Shown here piece by piece: positions 10,480 through 22,119 of a stretch of 64,000 bases of DNA. Below the pieces are notes generated by a model. It saw nothing but the letters and a program-made list of their open reading frames with translations. It ran no database searches and was not told where the DNA came from. How positions within the stretch are numbered: position 1 is the stretch's first letter; every line of letters starts with the position of its first letter. Both the position numbers and the translations under genes were made by a program. This DNA is from Nageia nagi (Eukaryota > Pinophyta): the NCBI GenBank assembly GCA_050084985.1, contig JBITNC010000001.1, positions 136,524,001-136,588,000 of the forward strand. Reading direction: 5' to 3'.

Positions 10480-11830
10480 CCTTCATCTTGATAGGATACT
10501 AGGGTTTAAGAAAGTCCTTGACCTCTTACAATGTTCATTGGCTAGATGGTCAAGTCAAACTCTTATAAAGTAGAGACCCAATTTCCCTACTTAACACCTA
10601 ATTCTTTCTTATGAGAGTAGATTTTGATGGTTGGGTCAAGTACCATGATAATGATAGAACTACACAAGATGTAATGGAAAAACTTCTTTATTGTTTGAAC
10701 CAAGGCATATGCCTACTTATCTAACATGGGATAATTAAGATTAGCATATTTTAGTGGGTTACTCATGAAATAAATAGGTTTTTCTCAATCTTTAGCATCC
10801 TTTTGACTCAATACCCCTACCACTAAATGCTTGAAGGAAAAAGAGTAAAGATATAAATCTTTCTTATAGTCTAGGCTTGTGAGGACTAGTGATTTAGTGA
10901 TAGCTTCCTTGATTTCACAAAAGGCCTTCTTTGCATCATTCATTCATTGTGTCTTAGTGTCCTTCTTCATCATTACTATTAGAGGTTTCACAATCTCAAC
11001 ATACATCAATATGAACTTATAGACAAAATTGATCTTTCCCATGAAGGATATGAATCCTTTCAAAGTAGATGAAAAATAAATCTTTTCAATGGCTATTACC
11101 CTCTCAAGTTCAATATAAATTCCCTTTTTTGAGATTATATGAGCCAACAATCATCCTTTAGTGACCTCAAATATGCATTTCTTAGGGTTAAGATATATTC
11201 CAAATTCTTGGCACCTTTATAAGATTTTCCTCTAGTGCTTTGAGTGATCATTCAAGTCCTTATAATATATATTCAAGTCATCCATGTAGATGATAATATT
11301 ATTTCCCACCATCCCCTTGAATGCAAAGTCCATGGCTCTCTAGAATGTTGCACCAATGTTTATCAACCTAAATGGAATACGACTATATGAAAATATTCCC
11401 CATTTGGTGGTGAAGGAAGTTTTTAATCTATCCCTCTCATATAGGAAGACTAGTTTCTAACCAAAGTACCCATATAAGAAGGACATCATTTGGGAACCAT
11501 TCACCATCTAAAGGAATTCATTAAGTGATGGAAGTGGATAGTTGTCCTTCTTAGAGGTCTGATTTAGATGTCAAAAGTTGATACAAATCCTTATCTCTTC
11601 ATATTTATTTTGGATATGAACATTGTTGGCAACCCATGTATAATGTCTAACCAAAAAAATGATTCTTAATTTGCCCAAATTTTGAACTTCTTGGAAGACC
11701 ATGGGTTTTTACAAAGGGTTTAACACCCTTTATTTCTATCTGAAGGGTCTAGATCCTAGCTTCAAAGGTATAATATGTGTTATTATCCCTAGGTTATAGG
11801 TTTTGAGCTATTCATAATTCCAAGTGATCA
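10480..11830 (-). pseudogene. Element B reverse transcriptase and gypsy RNase H (broken)
   Basis: Readable RT blocks run from about 11830: the LKTYNLGIITHIIPLK entry region, a CINF-LNQ block, then FTTKWGIFSYSRIPF, the catalytic YMDDLNIY (around 11300-11275), a NPKKC block, and LAHIISKKGI at 11150. A connection segment GKINFVYKFI leads into gRNH, with VGVLSQKDAKD and a GNW-EFDL block ending near RGQGL. As in many dual-RNase-H gypsy elements, the gRNH first strand (LYLYSFSFKH) lacks an obvious catalytic Asp. The frame is broken by several stops and shifts. Confidence 0.85.
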
Positions 11831-12259
11831 CATCAATGTGTTCTTGGTAAGTCTTAATGATTTCTTCCCTTAGTTTGCCTTGGCAAGATTTTTGGATGAG
11901 TATATATTAGGTGTCTTCATCTATACCCAATATTATTTTCTCTATCTCTTTCACATCAATATGTTCCTTGGGTCTATTTTATTGTATAAAATCTTGATAA
12001 AATAATATTTCAAGATCAATAATTCCCCATGAAATCTTATTGGTCTTTAGTTGGAGGATGTCATCCACATACTCATCTTCATCATCTTCTAGGTAATTTT
12101 GATCTTTTTCCATAACTTTATCCTCTATATGTTGGGAAGAAAACACCATTTTTATTAGCATAAAATCTTCAAATTATTTGCTATCATTCAAAATATAGAT
12201 TATGGCAATGTTGTATATTATAGAAGGTGAGTACAACATTTGAATGGTGAATCTCTATA

Positions 12260-12640
12260 GCTTGCTATTTTCCAAAGGTTGAAAGGTGCTAGCTATGACT
12301 ACCAATGAGTTCATCACAACATTTTATCTTCTAGGTACTATTTTAATATTGAAATCCTTGAAATATTCAATAAGGCTCAATTTCCATGCCTTGTACTAAG
12401 TGAGGCATTTATCTTTACACTCATAATAACCCTTAATCTATCAAACCATGAGTTATGAGTCCCCCATCACTAGCAAGTTTTTAACTCCTTTCGCTAGTGC
12501 CATCCTCATGCCTTGGACTAAAGCTTCATACTTTATTGAGCTACATGTGCAATGAAATTTGAGTATTAAAGAAGCTTGATATCTCTTACTATTTGATTTT
12601 GAAAACCTCTCTCCAAGGTAGCCATAGATACTTGAAGCAT
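12260..12640 (-). pseudogene. Element B second RNase H (archaeal type, aRNH), located before RT
   Basis: Blocks FHCTCSSIKYEALVQG, MRMALAKGVKNLLVMGDS and a downstream YECKDKCLT-YKAWK segment match the aRNH fold seen in Tat-group elements (CTNN-AEYEAL, then GDS). The expected Glu of AEYEAL is Lys here. It lies about 0.4 kb upstream of RT and directly after protease, so the order is protease, aRNH, RT, gRNH. In elements D and F of this window aRNH lies after gRNH. The first 40 or so residues are hard to read because of frameshifts. Confidence 0.75.
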
Positions 12641-12649
12641 GTGGACCAG

Positions 12650-12980
12650 AATCTATTAAACATCTTTGACCAATCTCTGCTAAGCAACATCCCATAGTTG
12701 GGTGGTATCTGAACCACTTGTACATCTATATCTCTTTCAATTCTTGGTTGAAATGTAATATGTATGAGTATGTTATAAATAATTTACACTAATTTTACTA
12801 GCATGAAATCCAATTGAGTGATACCATCAGGGCTATTTGCAATGGGTAGGTTCAATGCCTTGCACACTTCCCATGACATTATAATTGCTCCTGCATAGAA
12901 TTCCATTTTATAGTTATCTAGGTTCTTCCCAACCACCCTTAGTGTGATCAAAAAAGGGGGGAATTGCTCTCCTCAATTTA
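12650..12980 (-). pseudogene. Element B aspartic protease remnant
   Basis: An ITLRVVGKNLDNYKMEFYAG entry is followed by MSWEVCKALNLPIA, the usual region just after the active site. Downstream, the YGMLLSRDWS block matches the end of gypsy proteases. The DTG/DGG catalytic triplet is not readable and seems to have been lost in the FYAGA segment. The family cleaves the gag-pol polyprotein. Confidence 0.65.
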
Positions 12981-13699
12981 TGTGTCTTAGCTTTCTATGT
13001 ACTTGAGCAGTAGTTAGGTCTTCAACAACTAGTGGGAAAGCTAATTAGACTTATCATTCTAATATCTTCCCCCATTCCTTCTTTTGTATCTTCTTATACT
13101 TGAGATGACTAATAACCTATTCGTAAGGCTCTTTACTCCAATAAATTTATCATGTTCATATTGACTTTGGTATGCTATAGAGTCTCCATGATGTCAAAGG
13201 AATTATCACCTAGTTCCTCTCTAACTTGGTTTTATTTCTTACTAGTACACCCTGGTTGGTTCTAATGAATGGAACTCCCTTATGATGGTTGAGCCTATTA
13301 CGGTCTAGGAATACTAGACATAAATTATCTCTAAAGAATGTTTGCTTATACAACTAGGCCAAGTGGAGGGGGATTATTTGAATACACTTGATTTGGAAGA
13401 ACCTAGAGATCATTATGAGGATTAGGCTTTGTTAATAGCTCTTGATCCCTCCTCTTGAAAGCATAGTCAAATCTCCTAGGATTCTCTTATGTACCAAAAA
13501 TAGGTTGAGAGATGGCTGTGGGAGTCTCCATTATCTCATATTCTTATGTTTCATCTTCAGTATTCATATAGGCTTCAAACATCAAAGTGTCACTATGTGT
13601 ATTTAGAGACTCAGGTTCATCTGATTGAGTGAGCTCTCAATTTGTTTCCTCTTGATCAAGCATATTAATGGCACAAGTAAACTATAGGTAGGTAGCTTC

Positions 13700-15040
13700 T
13701 AAATGGGTAACATTATGTATCCTACACCAAGTGGTTAATGTAATCTCTATCAAATAGATGTTATTTATTTGAGAGGGCCTTGGATCTCTTGCCACTAGGT
13801 TGGGTACTGTAGTTATACCATTATTAGGACCAATGTTTTAGGTTTTATTTCCCCTCTAGAAGTTGGGATTGTATTAGCAATCATTATTGGGTGCAAGCTG
13901 TTGATTGAATCTAGCATTACTTTATCCTTTATTATTCTCAACCATTTTATTCAAGAGTGTCTTAAATTCATTCTAATATTTCTCTCTCTTGGTCAACTCC
14001 CTTTCTCACCTGGTAAGCTCTTGTTCTTTCTTAAGAAGCTCTTGGTCCTTCTTGAGTGGTTTGGTATCTTTCACATATTTTGATGGTACACTTAAAAATT
14101 GCTTTAGGAAGTTGAGCTCTCCCTACCCTAAAATATTATGTGCAAGGTTAGGATGGGAAGGTTGTGATAGGTGAGTGATGATCTAGGTGATAATGTCAAT
14201 GCTCAATGAGGTAGACAATGATGAAGTAGATGATGTCAGGTTATTGGGCATTGGAATGGATGGAGAAGAAAGAGTGGTATGCATTAGGCTAAGGGGTTAA
14301 GATGAACCTTATTTGAGGTCATTGGGATATTTTGCAATAATTCCTATGTGTGATTTAGAATATAAGGATGTGAGGGAGTATTAGCAACATTTAGGCTCAA
14401 ATTGCCTAACAAGTTCATGAGATTGATGACCTTTTCTCCCTTTGTATTTTGAGTAAGCTATCTTTCAATGATAGCTACAAAAGTGTAAGCCTATCATAGC
14501 ATTGTGATAATAACTTATCTTCTTACAAAGGCTACTATGAGAGGGTCAAATGCCCATATGTACATGCATAGTGTTTTAGAATTAGAAATAGTATGAGGTT
14601 GTACTACTTTTCCATAAGCATCCTAAAATCTATCATTAAAATTTTAACTAGTTCATGAGAGAAACATTTTGGTATTTATAAATTGGTGATATAATACATT
14701 CAAATCCATTAGTACTTGAAATATTTACAAGAATGCTTCTTCTATTTGAGTCCATTATGTGATATATCTCAAGGTGATCCTGAGATACCAATCTTGGGCA
14801 AGACCCTCTAGAGTAGATAGAAATATTTTGCACATCATGTCCTCATTCTTAGTGTAGAGTCTAGTTAGTAAGTTGCTCTATGATTCGATATGGTCTTTCA
14901 ATGATGTGAGACTATTAAGTTTGTACTTTTATAAGTATTTATGGTATTATTTTAGGATCTCATTTTGAGCTTTAGGAATACTTATAAGACTTGATCTTTA
15001 CCAAGTAGGAGGTGCAGGAAGTAGATTGGCCATTATTCTT
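13700..15040 (-). pseudogene. Element B gag remnant
   Basis: A Retrotrans_gag-like core is readable near 15030-14560: MANLLPAPPTW at the start, then KNEDMMCKIFLSTLEGLAQDW, the conserved stretch preceding the W-F/Y motif. The C-terminal part is Pro- and Ser-rich and broken. A decayed zinc-knuckle-like block (WCRIHNVTHLEATYLQF) lies near 13730-13670. Gag forms the virus-like particle and binds RNA. Many stops are present, and the start at MANLL is a guess from homology to related elements. Confidence 0.7.
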
Positions 15041-15759
15041 CTTTGTTGTGGGTTTGGTCTAGCTTATGGTTGAATGGATTGTTGTGGTTGTACTTATGGT
15101 TATAGTTGCAATAAAGGTTGTATTTACATAATAGGTTGGTTATGAACATTTGGTTATGTATTGGTTAGGAAAGGAACCAAGTTCTTTGGCAAGGTGGCAT
15201 TACTGATTGAGGCTTCTAATGAGGTAGAAGTTGAGGTATCATCAAGATTTTGAATATTAGCTTCACTGGTCTCTTGAGAACTCTTTGGTTCTTACTTTGG
15301 TTAAGTTTTATCTTTATTTAATCTCAAATTATATCATGGAGCTTTTCTAGGTCCTAGTTTGATGAAGTAGATTAGAGAAACAAGTTTTATTGGATAAAGA
15401 AATAGTTCAAGGCCCTTCTTCTAGCATCAATTTATGTTGGGGGCTTTTTCTTTCCTACCCTTATGGATCAGTAAGTGGTTTCACTAGGCTCATGAAAATA
15501 ATCCAACACCTAAGTGATAGGGCATGACCCCTATCTAATATGAGGAATTTTACCTCAAAGGTTTGAAGATGAAGGGTGCAAAGGTTCACCTAGGTGAAAA
15601 GGTGGAGATGTTTAAACTTGTTGCCAACTCAAATAGAATTTTTTAATAAAGGACTCAAAGGATCCTTAATATAAGAATAATTATTTCTCAAAAAAGGGGA
15701 AAAATATTTTGTTGAAAAATATATGCAAAAGAATAAAAAAAAGAATAAAAAAGGGGTTG
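15041..15759 (-). other. Element B leader between 5' LTR and gag; purine-rich run at its edge
   Basis: The stretch is AT-rich, with no clear ORF. Plus-strand 15726-15756 is nearly all purine (ending AAAAAAGGGG) and abuts the right LTR. On its own it would look like a plus-strand polypurine tract, but the pol strand and both TATA boxes say the element reads the other way. I found no TGG-starting primer site on the minus strand here. Confidence 0.4.
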
Positions 15760-16537
15760 TGAAAAGATAATGATATATGAGTTGGGCTCTAGGGTTATGT
15801 TTTCATTGGCTAATATGACCTTCTGAGACTGAACTTGTGTGAGTTTGGTATAGGTTCCATGCACCCTAATTATAACTCAAGAGAGGACAACATGAATGTT
15901 CTAACAAGAGGAGTTTCATTTTAATACAATGAAAGGAAAGGTAAGGCATTGGTATGACTCAATCGTGGGGTGAAGTTCCTATGTTAAACAACATACACAA
16001 GTCATCTCAGAAGATATTAATCCTAAGTGCAAACTATGAAACATCACAATCAAATACTTCTTGAAATATTTTGAAAGATATTAAAGCACTCTTTTATACA
16101 CCTAGAAGGTTTATAAAATATCTCAAAAATTCAAGATAGCATTAAAATGTAACACTCATTCACATTCATAGTCTCAAATGAAAATTAGCTCACTTTAATT
16201 CCTTGAAATTATATCACAATTATGAAAAGGGAAAACTTGCAATATTGAAAATGTTTTGTAAGCAATACAATTTTAAAAAAATATTTAATCTGATACAAAT
16301 GAGCCCAAATGCAATATAGATAGTTTTAGAGCAACCCAAAGTGTTGTCCTAACCCTAATTATGATTTTCAAGAAAAATAATGTCCAACAAAAATATGCCA
16401 CATGGCATTACAAGATATCATTCAAGTGTGTGAGAGCAAATCCTCATCCATCAAAAAATTGGGAATTTATTAATAAATAAATTAAAGTCTCCAAAAATAA
16501 CCATGAAATAAAAAATAAAAGACATAAAATAATGTGA

Positions 16538-19358
16538 TTAGGCAATTAGCAGGCCCAATGCCTCTACACATCCCTCAAAGTCATCATCCAAGAATTTGGC
16601 CTTGAGATCCAATCCATGTAGCATATTTGAGCTTTGACCAAATGTTCTAAATGACTATCTATATAAAAAGTATTAATGTATTCATTCATGATCATACTAT
16701 GAAGGAAGTGTCTCACTTCTACCACTACAAGGTCTTTATCATGGATGGCTGCATCATCATTAAGAATCTTCTCTTGGAACTCCATCTACTCAAGATAAGT
16801 GTTTGCCTTTCCATTAATATTTTGAATATAATTTTACACTTCATGTAATTAGATGGTTATTTGGTTAACTACATCCAAATAGAACCAATATTCTTTGTAA
16901 AACTTCATATCTTCTAGCTTTTCATTCCATGTCATCTCAAACTACATGGTCATGGGCCATCTAGAATCCAAAATCCCAAGACTACTAGTTCTCTCCATGA
17001 TGATATATTTGAGATTTTTCTCTTTAAATGCTACCCTCCCTAGTTATCTAATGCATTGTTTTACTTATACTAAGACCTCATCTATATGTTTTTTTTAACT
17101 ACAATCATACCCTTCTTAAGTAGCTTAATTTTTTAGAGCTCTTTGATGGGTACTTTAGTCGATTCTAATTCCTTAGTAAACTTATTTTATGTGGCTAACT
17201 CCTTCTTGAGGCTTTTGAGATCTTTATATTTCATCATACCATATTTATTTATGGCCTTAGCATTAGAGATGATTGCATGTTTTTGACTAATAAAACTAAT
17301 TAGAGTTGTATTAATGATCTAGTTAATCTATTTGAGGTCTTTAGGGCATTATGGATTTTCCTTATAATTTATAATGGTATTGATGTGTATGGCCTTATTA
17401 GCTAGGTGTACATATATTTGGGTCTTTCCTAGGTGAGTGGAGATTTCTCATATTTGATCATTCTTTTTTTCCACCCCAAATTCTTTCTTGATATCCAAAT
17501 TAAACACATCAAGACATTCTTCCATGTTGACATCCCACTCATTAGTGGGTGATCACTGATAGGTATCCAAAACTACCTTGTAAATAGTAATAACATTCTT
17601 TTTTATCCTCTTTGAGGGTATGTCTTATCCTTTTTCATCATGTTCACCTAAAATACTTATGGCTCATGATTATGGATTTCTCTTCAATCAAGCCCTCTTC
17701 TACACTATCTTGGATATTAGCTCCTTATCTTTCTCGATAGATGTCCTTAATGCTATTGCCCTATGGACTCCTTCCAATATCTCTATGGATTCATATTTTT
17801 ATTATATGTCTAGAATATCATCATTTTGAATTTTATTCTCTTCACATTCATATTTTGACACTTCAATCTACCCTTTCGATTTTCATTAGGCTTATATAAG
17901 GGATTAGAGGCTGATGATCTAGATGGTGGAACAACTAGTGAAGGTGCAACTCTTGTGGCTCTAGGTGGTCTTGGATATGGAGAGGAATCTAAGTGTCTAT
18001 TTCTTATGCACCTCAACAACCTTTTTAGTAGCTATACATTCTAGTTCCCTTGCATCATTCTCATCCATGGTTGCTTGTACTTATTTCATAATTTGTTCAA
18101 CTAGCTTTTTGCCATGCATAGACACATACTATCCAACTAGTGTCTCAACAATTAGAGAGAGTTGTGTGATCCTAGAAGTAGAATCTTGAGTTTTTCTACC
18201 CTTATGATATGAGAGTCTTATACTAATGGTGACTTCAACCTGGTGTTGCTGATCAATTACATTTTTTCATACCCTTTCCCTTATCCTCTTCATCTCTACC
18301 TCATTGTTGATATTATAGAAAGGCTCTTCATCTATAAGTGGTTTATGCTCATAAGGTTTGTTCCTTTCCTTCATGAAGAAATAATGTATTCTAGGATTTG
18401 GATCATAATGGTTAGCAACAATCATTTTCTTGAAATTGAATCTAGCCAACTCTTCTTTCATGGTATCCACATTCATCCAAAATTGATACTAGTATTCTCC
18501 TATAGCAATCGGCAAATTAGAGGTGGTAAACTTCTTATTCCATACTTGCTCATGTAGAAATGTCAATTTCCTCATCATCTCAATTAACAAAATATTTTTA
18601 CTCATGAACCTTGTCAAATAATAGGGTTGAACTATTAATCCATGTATATGAATGTAAGAGAATTACTGGTGATGGAGGAAGAAGTCCCCATGTTTCTTCA
18701 AAGCATCTTGGGATGAATTGGAAATTTGAGAAACCTTGATCTCTCCTTTGAGCTCTTTGTATATCTCATACTCCCATCCATAATTTTTCATTGCAAGGTA
18801 GAAGTTGGAGCAAGGAGCATTGATGAGCACATTTCCCTTTAATCCATGATGCTCTTCCAACATCCAGCTCTTGATAGCAACAACCACCCTAGTAGTGTCT
18901 TGGTAGCATGCTAGTGACCTAACGTTGTTATATTCATAATCACCCTTAGAAGTCCACTAAAATGTTATGTTAATAGATTTAGGATAAAAATTCATAATGA
19001 TATCTCCTTTTATATCTTGAAGGATTCTCTCTACCTTCTACTAGTGGTGACTAACTTCCATACTAAATTCAAGGAATGAGGTTGTGAATGGAATGAATAT
19101 GCATATGGAGAGTCGAGAGAAGAAGAGAATATATTTCTTTAGATCAATGGTAGGAACCCTATGAATGCTCTCCCTCATCTACATAGAGTCAACATTTTGC
19201 CAATTTATATCTTCAATGGTTGCAAAATCATTCCTCAAAAATTTAGCTCCTTGGGGAAGGGCTTATTGTCTCTCATGAATGGAGATGACTTAATCTAGTT
19301 TCAACCATTCGAGGTCCCTAGTGAAGTTAGGAGCTAAATTACATTTAGAGGGAGTCAT
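16538..19358 (-). pseudogene. LTR-encoded long ORF, right copy (about 940 codons, unknown function)
   Basis: The ATG at 19358 (context ATCACCATGAC) lies about 220 bases after the LTR TATA box. Readable blocks in order: APNFTRDLEWLKL (N-terminus), MEVSHH, AIKSWMLEEHHGLKGNVLI, EEHHGLKG-NAPCSNFY, QDALKKHGDFFLHH, VQPYYLTRFMSKNILLIEMM, then MKEELARFNFKKMIVANHYD and FFMKERNKPYEHKPLIDEEP, a DARELECIATKKVVEV block, a charged Lys/Glu-rich segment near 17330-17100, and IHDKDLVVVEVRHFLHSMI near the end. The C-terminus reads FLDDDFEGCVEALGLLIA before the stop at 16540-16538. Stops and frameshifts are frequent and about 340 bp is missing relative to the left copy. No family recognised. It lies in the first ORF position of the genomic RNA, upstream of gag. 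Confidence 0.65.
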
Positions 19359-19579
19359 GGTGATCTTGCTTGCAAAGTTTCCCCTCAAGGGTTGTGTGTG
19401 GGTGTCTAGGTGAAGAAAATGTCCATGTGGTGATAAGTAGCCTCCCAAGTGCTTGTGTGAGCCCTAGGATACACAAATGAAGATATTCAAGTATAAAAAT
19501 CTATAATTTGCTGCTATCTTGGCATAAGGCTAGAAGAGGAGCAAGTTTTGAATTTGAGAAAATGAGATCCTTAGGTTTG

Positions 19580-19587
19580 TATTTATA
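19580..19587 (-). promoter_or_regulatory. TATA box of element B right LTR
   Basis: TATAAATA on the minus strand, at the position equivalent to 6946-6953. It precedes the LTR ORF start at 19358 and supports minus orientation for the whole element. Confidence 0.7.
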
Positions 19588-19739
19588 GATTATCTAGCTT
19601 CTAGCTTGCCCTAGTCAACTAGGGTTACTGACAAACTTCATCATAGGCTTCTATCTAGCTAATATTAAGATGTGTGCTTGCTTAAAAACCTATGTAAATC
19701 TACTTATGCATAAACATTTGGATTTTAATTCTCAATTGA

Positions 19740-20684
19740 GTTTGGCACATGAAAAAAAAGAAGATAAAAAGTGAATTTTTGAACCATATGCCTGCCCTTG
19801 GAGTTTGTATGTTTCCAACATTGGGTCTCCTAACTTCATGCTTTCTTGCCTTGATCACTTAACTCACATAGTAACCTAATTTTTCTTGAATTATAGTCTT
19901 TTGGTTAGTTATACTTATTAAGTTTGGTGTTTCATTTCAAATTTGGTAACCTATGGGCTTAGTGTATGCTTCCAAAAGTCAAGTTTATGAATTTTTGAGG
20001 TATGTGCCAACCTTTCCTATCCATCCAACCTAGTTGCATGGTTCAAAAGGATAAGTTTTTATATTTTTAAAGCATACACTAGCCTCCAGTTGGCCTATTT
20101 TCCATAATTTGATCTTTAAATGCTTAATCTTAGATAATTTTTTACCTTTATTGAATCTTGGAGGCTTCTTGGGCTTGGTGGATGTCTCAAAATATCAAGA
20201 ATTTATCTTTTGAGACCATGCACCTGCCCCTCTAGGTATGCTTGAGTTGGTGTTGCATTTCTTGGGTCTATGCCTTCTCAATTTTTCTACTTTGCTTAGA
20301 ATGATAGCCTTTCTAGGCTTGGTGTATGGTTTAAAAAGATAAGATTTTATCTTTTTAAGGCATGCACCAGCCTCCTAGGACCCCAAGGTTCATTTCTCAA
20401 ACTTGAAATTTGCTTGACTCATTCTCATAGCCAAGTTGCCTTTTTAAACCATGCACTAGCCTTGTAGTGCCTTTACCTTAGATTTTTGAACATCCTTTTC
20501 TCCCATTTATTCCCTATGTTTGGTGCATACCTAGGAAAGATAAGATTTTATCTTTTGGAGGCATGCATTAGGCTTGCAAGTCCCAAAATTCCATATTTGA
20601 GCCTTCTTTCTTATCTAGATGACTCCTAATCCTAGTCACATTATCCAAAAAGATAGGATTTTGTCTTTTGAAACCATGTGCTAG
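19740..20684. repeat. Array of related hairpins in U3 of element B (right LTR)
   Basis: Counterparts of the left array lie at about 19740-19797, 19955-20013, 20036-20090, 20172-20230, 20318-20376, 20515-20572 and 20633-20684, with a partial one near 20440. The unit near 20318-20376 pairs GGCTTGGTGTATGG with GGCATGCACCAGCC around AAAAAGATAA, GATT, TTATCTTTTT. Because the same units occur at the same places in both LTRs, the array predates this insertion. Confidence 0.85.
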
Positions 20685-21298
20685 CTTATAAACACCTAGT
20701 TTTCCTTGATTAGGTTCTAACTCTTCCTAAACTCCTTAGTTTACCTAACATCAACTTTTATCCCTCCCAAACTTAGCCATTTTAGATATTTTGAAATTCC
20801 TAACTCAACATGACTAACCCTAGATGAAGGGAGAGGTTTTGAAACCTAGGCATTTGTCCATGAATTTGGGTCTTTAAGATGTAACTTGGGTAGGAATGAT
20901 GATGAAAAAATGAAGTATATACATTGGTGCATTGATGGTCCCCAAAATTGCAATATTTTGGGTCATGTTGTATTTCATTCATAACACCTTGGAAAACTCA
21001 TTATAGATATGAAGCAACATTTCTTTCTTCTTCTTAGTACATTCTAATCCAATCTTTATGTAGCTACTAGGTTCAACCTCCAATTCCCCTTTTGAATAGA
21101 CAACATTTTATACCTTTGAATATCTTTAGAATCAAATATATGTTCAAAAGATATCAAACATTTTGGTATAACATTATTTCTTAACTATATTACATATGAT
21201 TTCTAGAAGCAATCAAGAAGTTCTATAACACCAAAGGTATGAGTTACTACCTCATGAATCAAATAATTCATTATATGTTAATTAGAGTCAAAGATTTG

Positions 21299-21865
21299 CT
21301 AAAAATTTATAGTATCATGGATAGATGGACTACATAACACTTTGACTCCATGGCTTCCTCTTTTATGATGAGTGGGGTAAAAATGAGCTCCTTTACTAGT
21401 AAGTGCATCAACAATTTGATTAAACTTTCTAGGAATGAGAACAAAAATGATAGCCATGAATAAGTATAATAGATCCCAAACCCTATTCCTATAAGTATTT
21501 AAATAATGGTGCCTAACATTGATATTATCTTTAACTTGATTTATTATCAACTCAGAATCCCCATAGACTATTAGGCATTTGATACCCATACTAATGTATT
21601 TAGAGAGCCCCAAAAAGAGAGCTGCATGTTCAACATCATTATTAGTACAAGTCCATGTGAATCTAAAAGAAAACCTTTTCATATGTCCATTAGGTGATTT
21701 AAAAACTACACCAACACCATAACTATGTTTGCATCTAGCCCAATCAAATTACATTATCCATACTTCATTTTCCTTTTAAGTTGAGACTAAAATTGGCTTC
21801 ACATTCTCATGTAAATAATATTTTCCCATGCCAACATCAATTACCTTATAGTTAAGGTCATTTTC
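21299..21865 (-). pseudogene. Element C archaeal-type RNase H
   Basis: The domain is nearly whole. The first strand near 21770 reads FDWARCKHSYGVGVVFKSPNG (FDGA-type active-site Asp context, FD kept). Then come FRFTWTCTNNDVEHAALFLGL (E of the AEYEAL motif kept as VEHAAL) and IKCLIVYGDSELIINQV (GDS Asp kept), with an IPRKFNQIVDALT tail that includes the last Asp region. One in-frame stop precedes the FDW motif. After it the frame runs open to 21299. It follows gag with only about 0.3 kb of unreadable sequence, so protease, RT and gRNH are missing or lie elsewhere. Confidence 0.85.
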
Positions 21866-22119
21866 TAAAAGCATCTCAATGGTTAGTAGTGACTCCATGA
21901 CTAGAACTCTTATAGTCATTCATGCAATTATATTAAGTTATCTTCGTTCAATGAACATTTTTAGTACCCTCATTTAGAACCTTGACATTTTATTGAAGGG
22001 AAGTAGGAATATATGAGCCTATTTGGCTAAATTACTTTTCTTAGTATACTAATGAGATATGAATTTTTGAGTGGAATTCTCTTTTTTTTTTTATTCATTT
22101 ATAAATGGATACCTCATTG

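Larger units (their letters stand above)
2762..20986 (-). mobile_element. Element B: Ty3/gypsy retrotransposon with giant (>5 kb) LTRs
   Basis: Two diverged direct repeats, 2762-8369 and 15760-20986, bracket minus-strand gag-pol. Each repeat begins TGAAAAGATA on the plus strand and ends in ACA, so it is TG...CA on both strands. TATA boxes in both repeats (6946-6953, 19580-19587) read on the minus strand, the same strand as pol. Pol order is gag (about 15040-13700), protease, aRNH, RT, gRNH, integrase (about 10290-9150). The element spans 18.2 kb. The flanking pentamers (GCTTA and CCTTG) are not a convincing target duplication, and I could not identify a clear primer site or minus-strand polypurine tract. 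The structure is therefore strong but not perfect. Confidence 0.8.
15760..20986 (-). repeat. Element B 5' LTR (right copy, 5.2 kb)
   Basis: It is collinear with the left copy. On the minus strand it opens TGTTATGAATG at 20986 and closes ...TATCTTTTCA at 15760. It contains the hairpin array (20684-19740), a TATA box (19587-19580), the long ORF with an ATG in good context (19358), and a terminal non-coding part. Divergence from the left copy looks substantial, roughly one difference in seven to ten bases by eye, so the insertion is old compared with element D. Confidence 0.8.

Noticed and set aside
15726-15759. Plus-strand polypurine tract implying that element B reads on the plus strand
   Set aside because: Gag, protease, RT and integrase are all on the minus strand and both LTR TATA boxes face the minus direction. 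The purine run is kept as an unexplained detail.
2762-20986. Segmental duplication instead of LTRs
   Set aside because: TG...CA ends, TATA boxes on the pol strand and pol in between favour LTRs; the lack of a target duplication leaves some doubt.
21299-21865. Claim that element C has aRNH before RT as in B
   Set aside because: RT is missing from C, so a deletion of protease, RT and gRNH explains the layout equally well.
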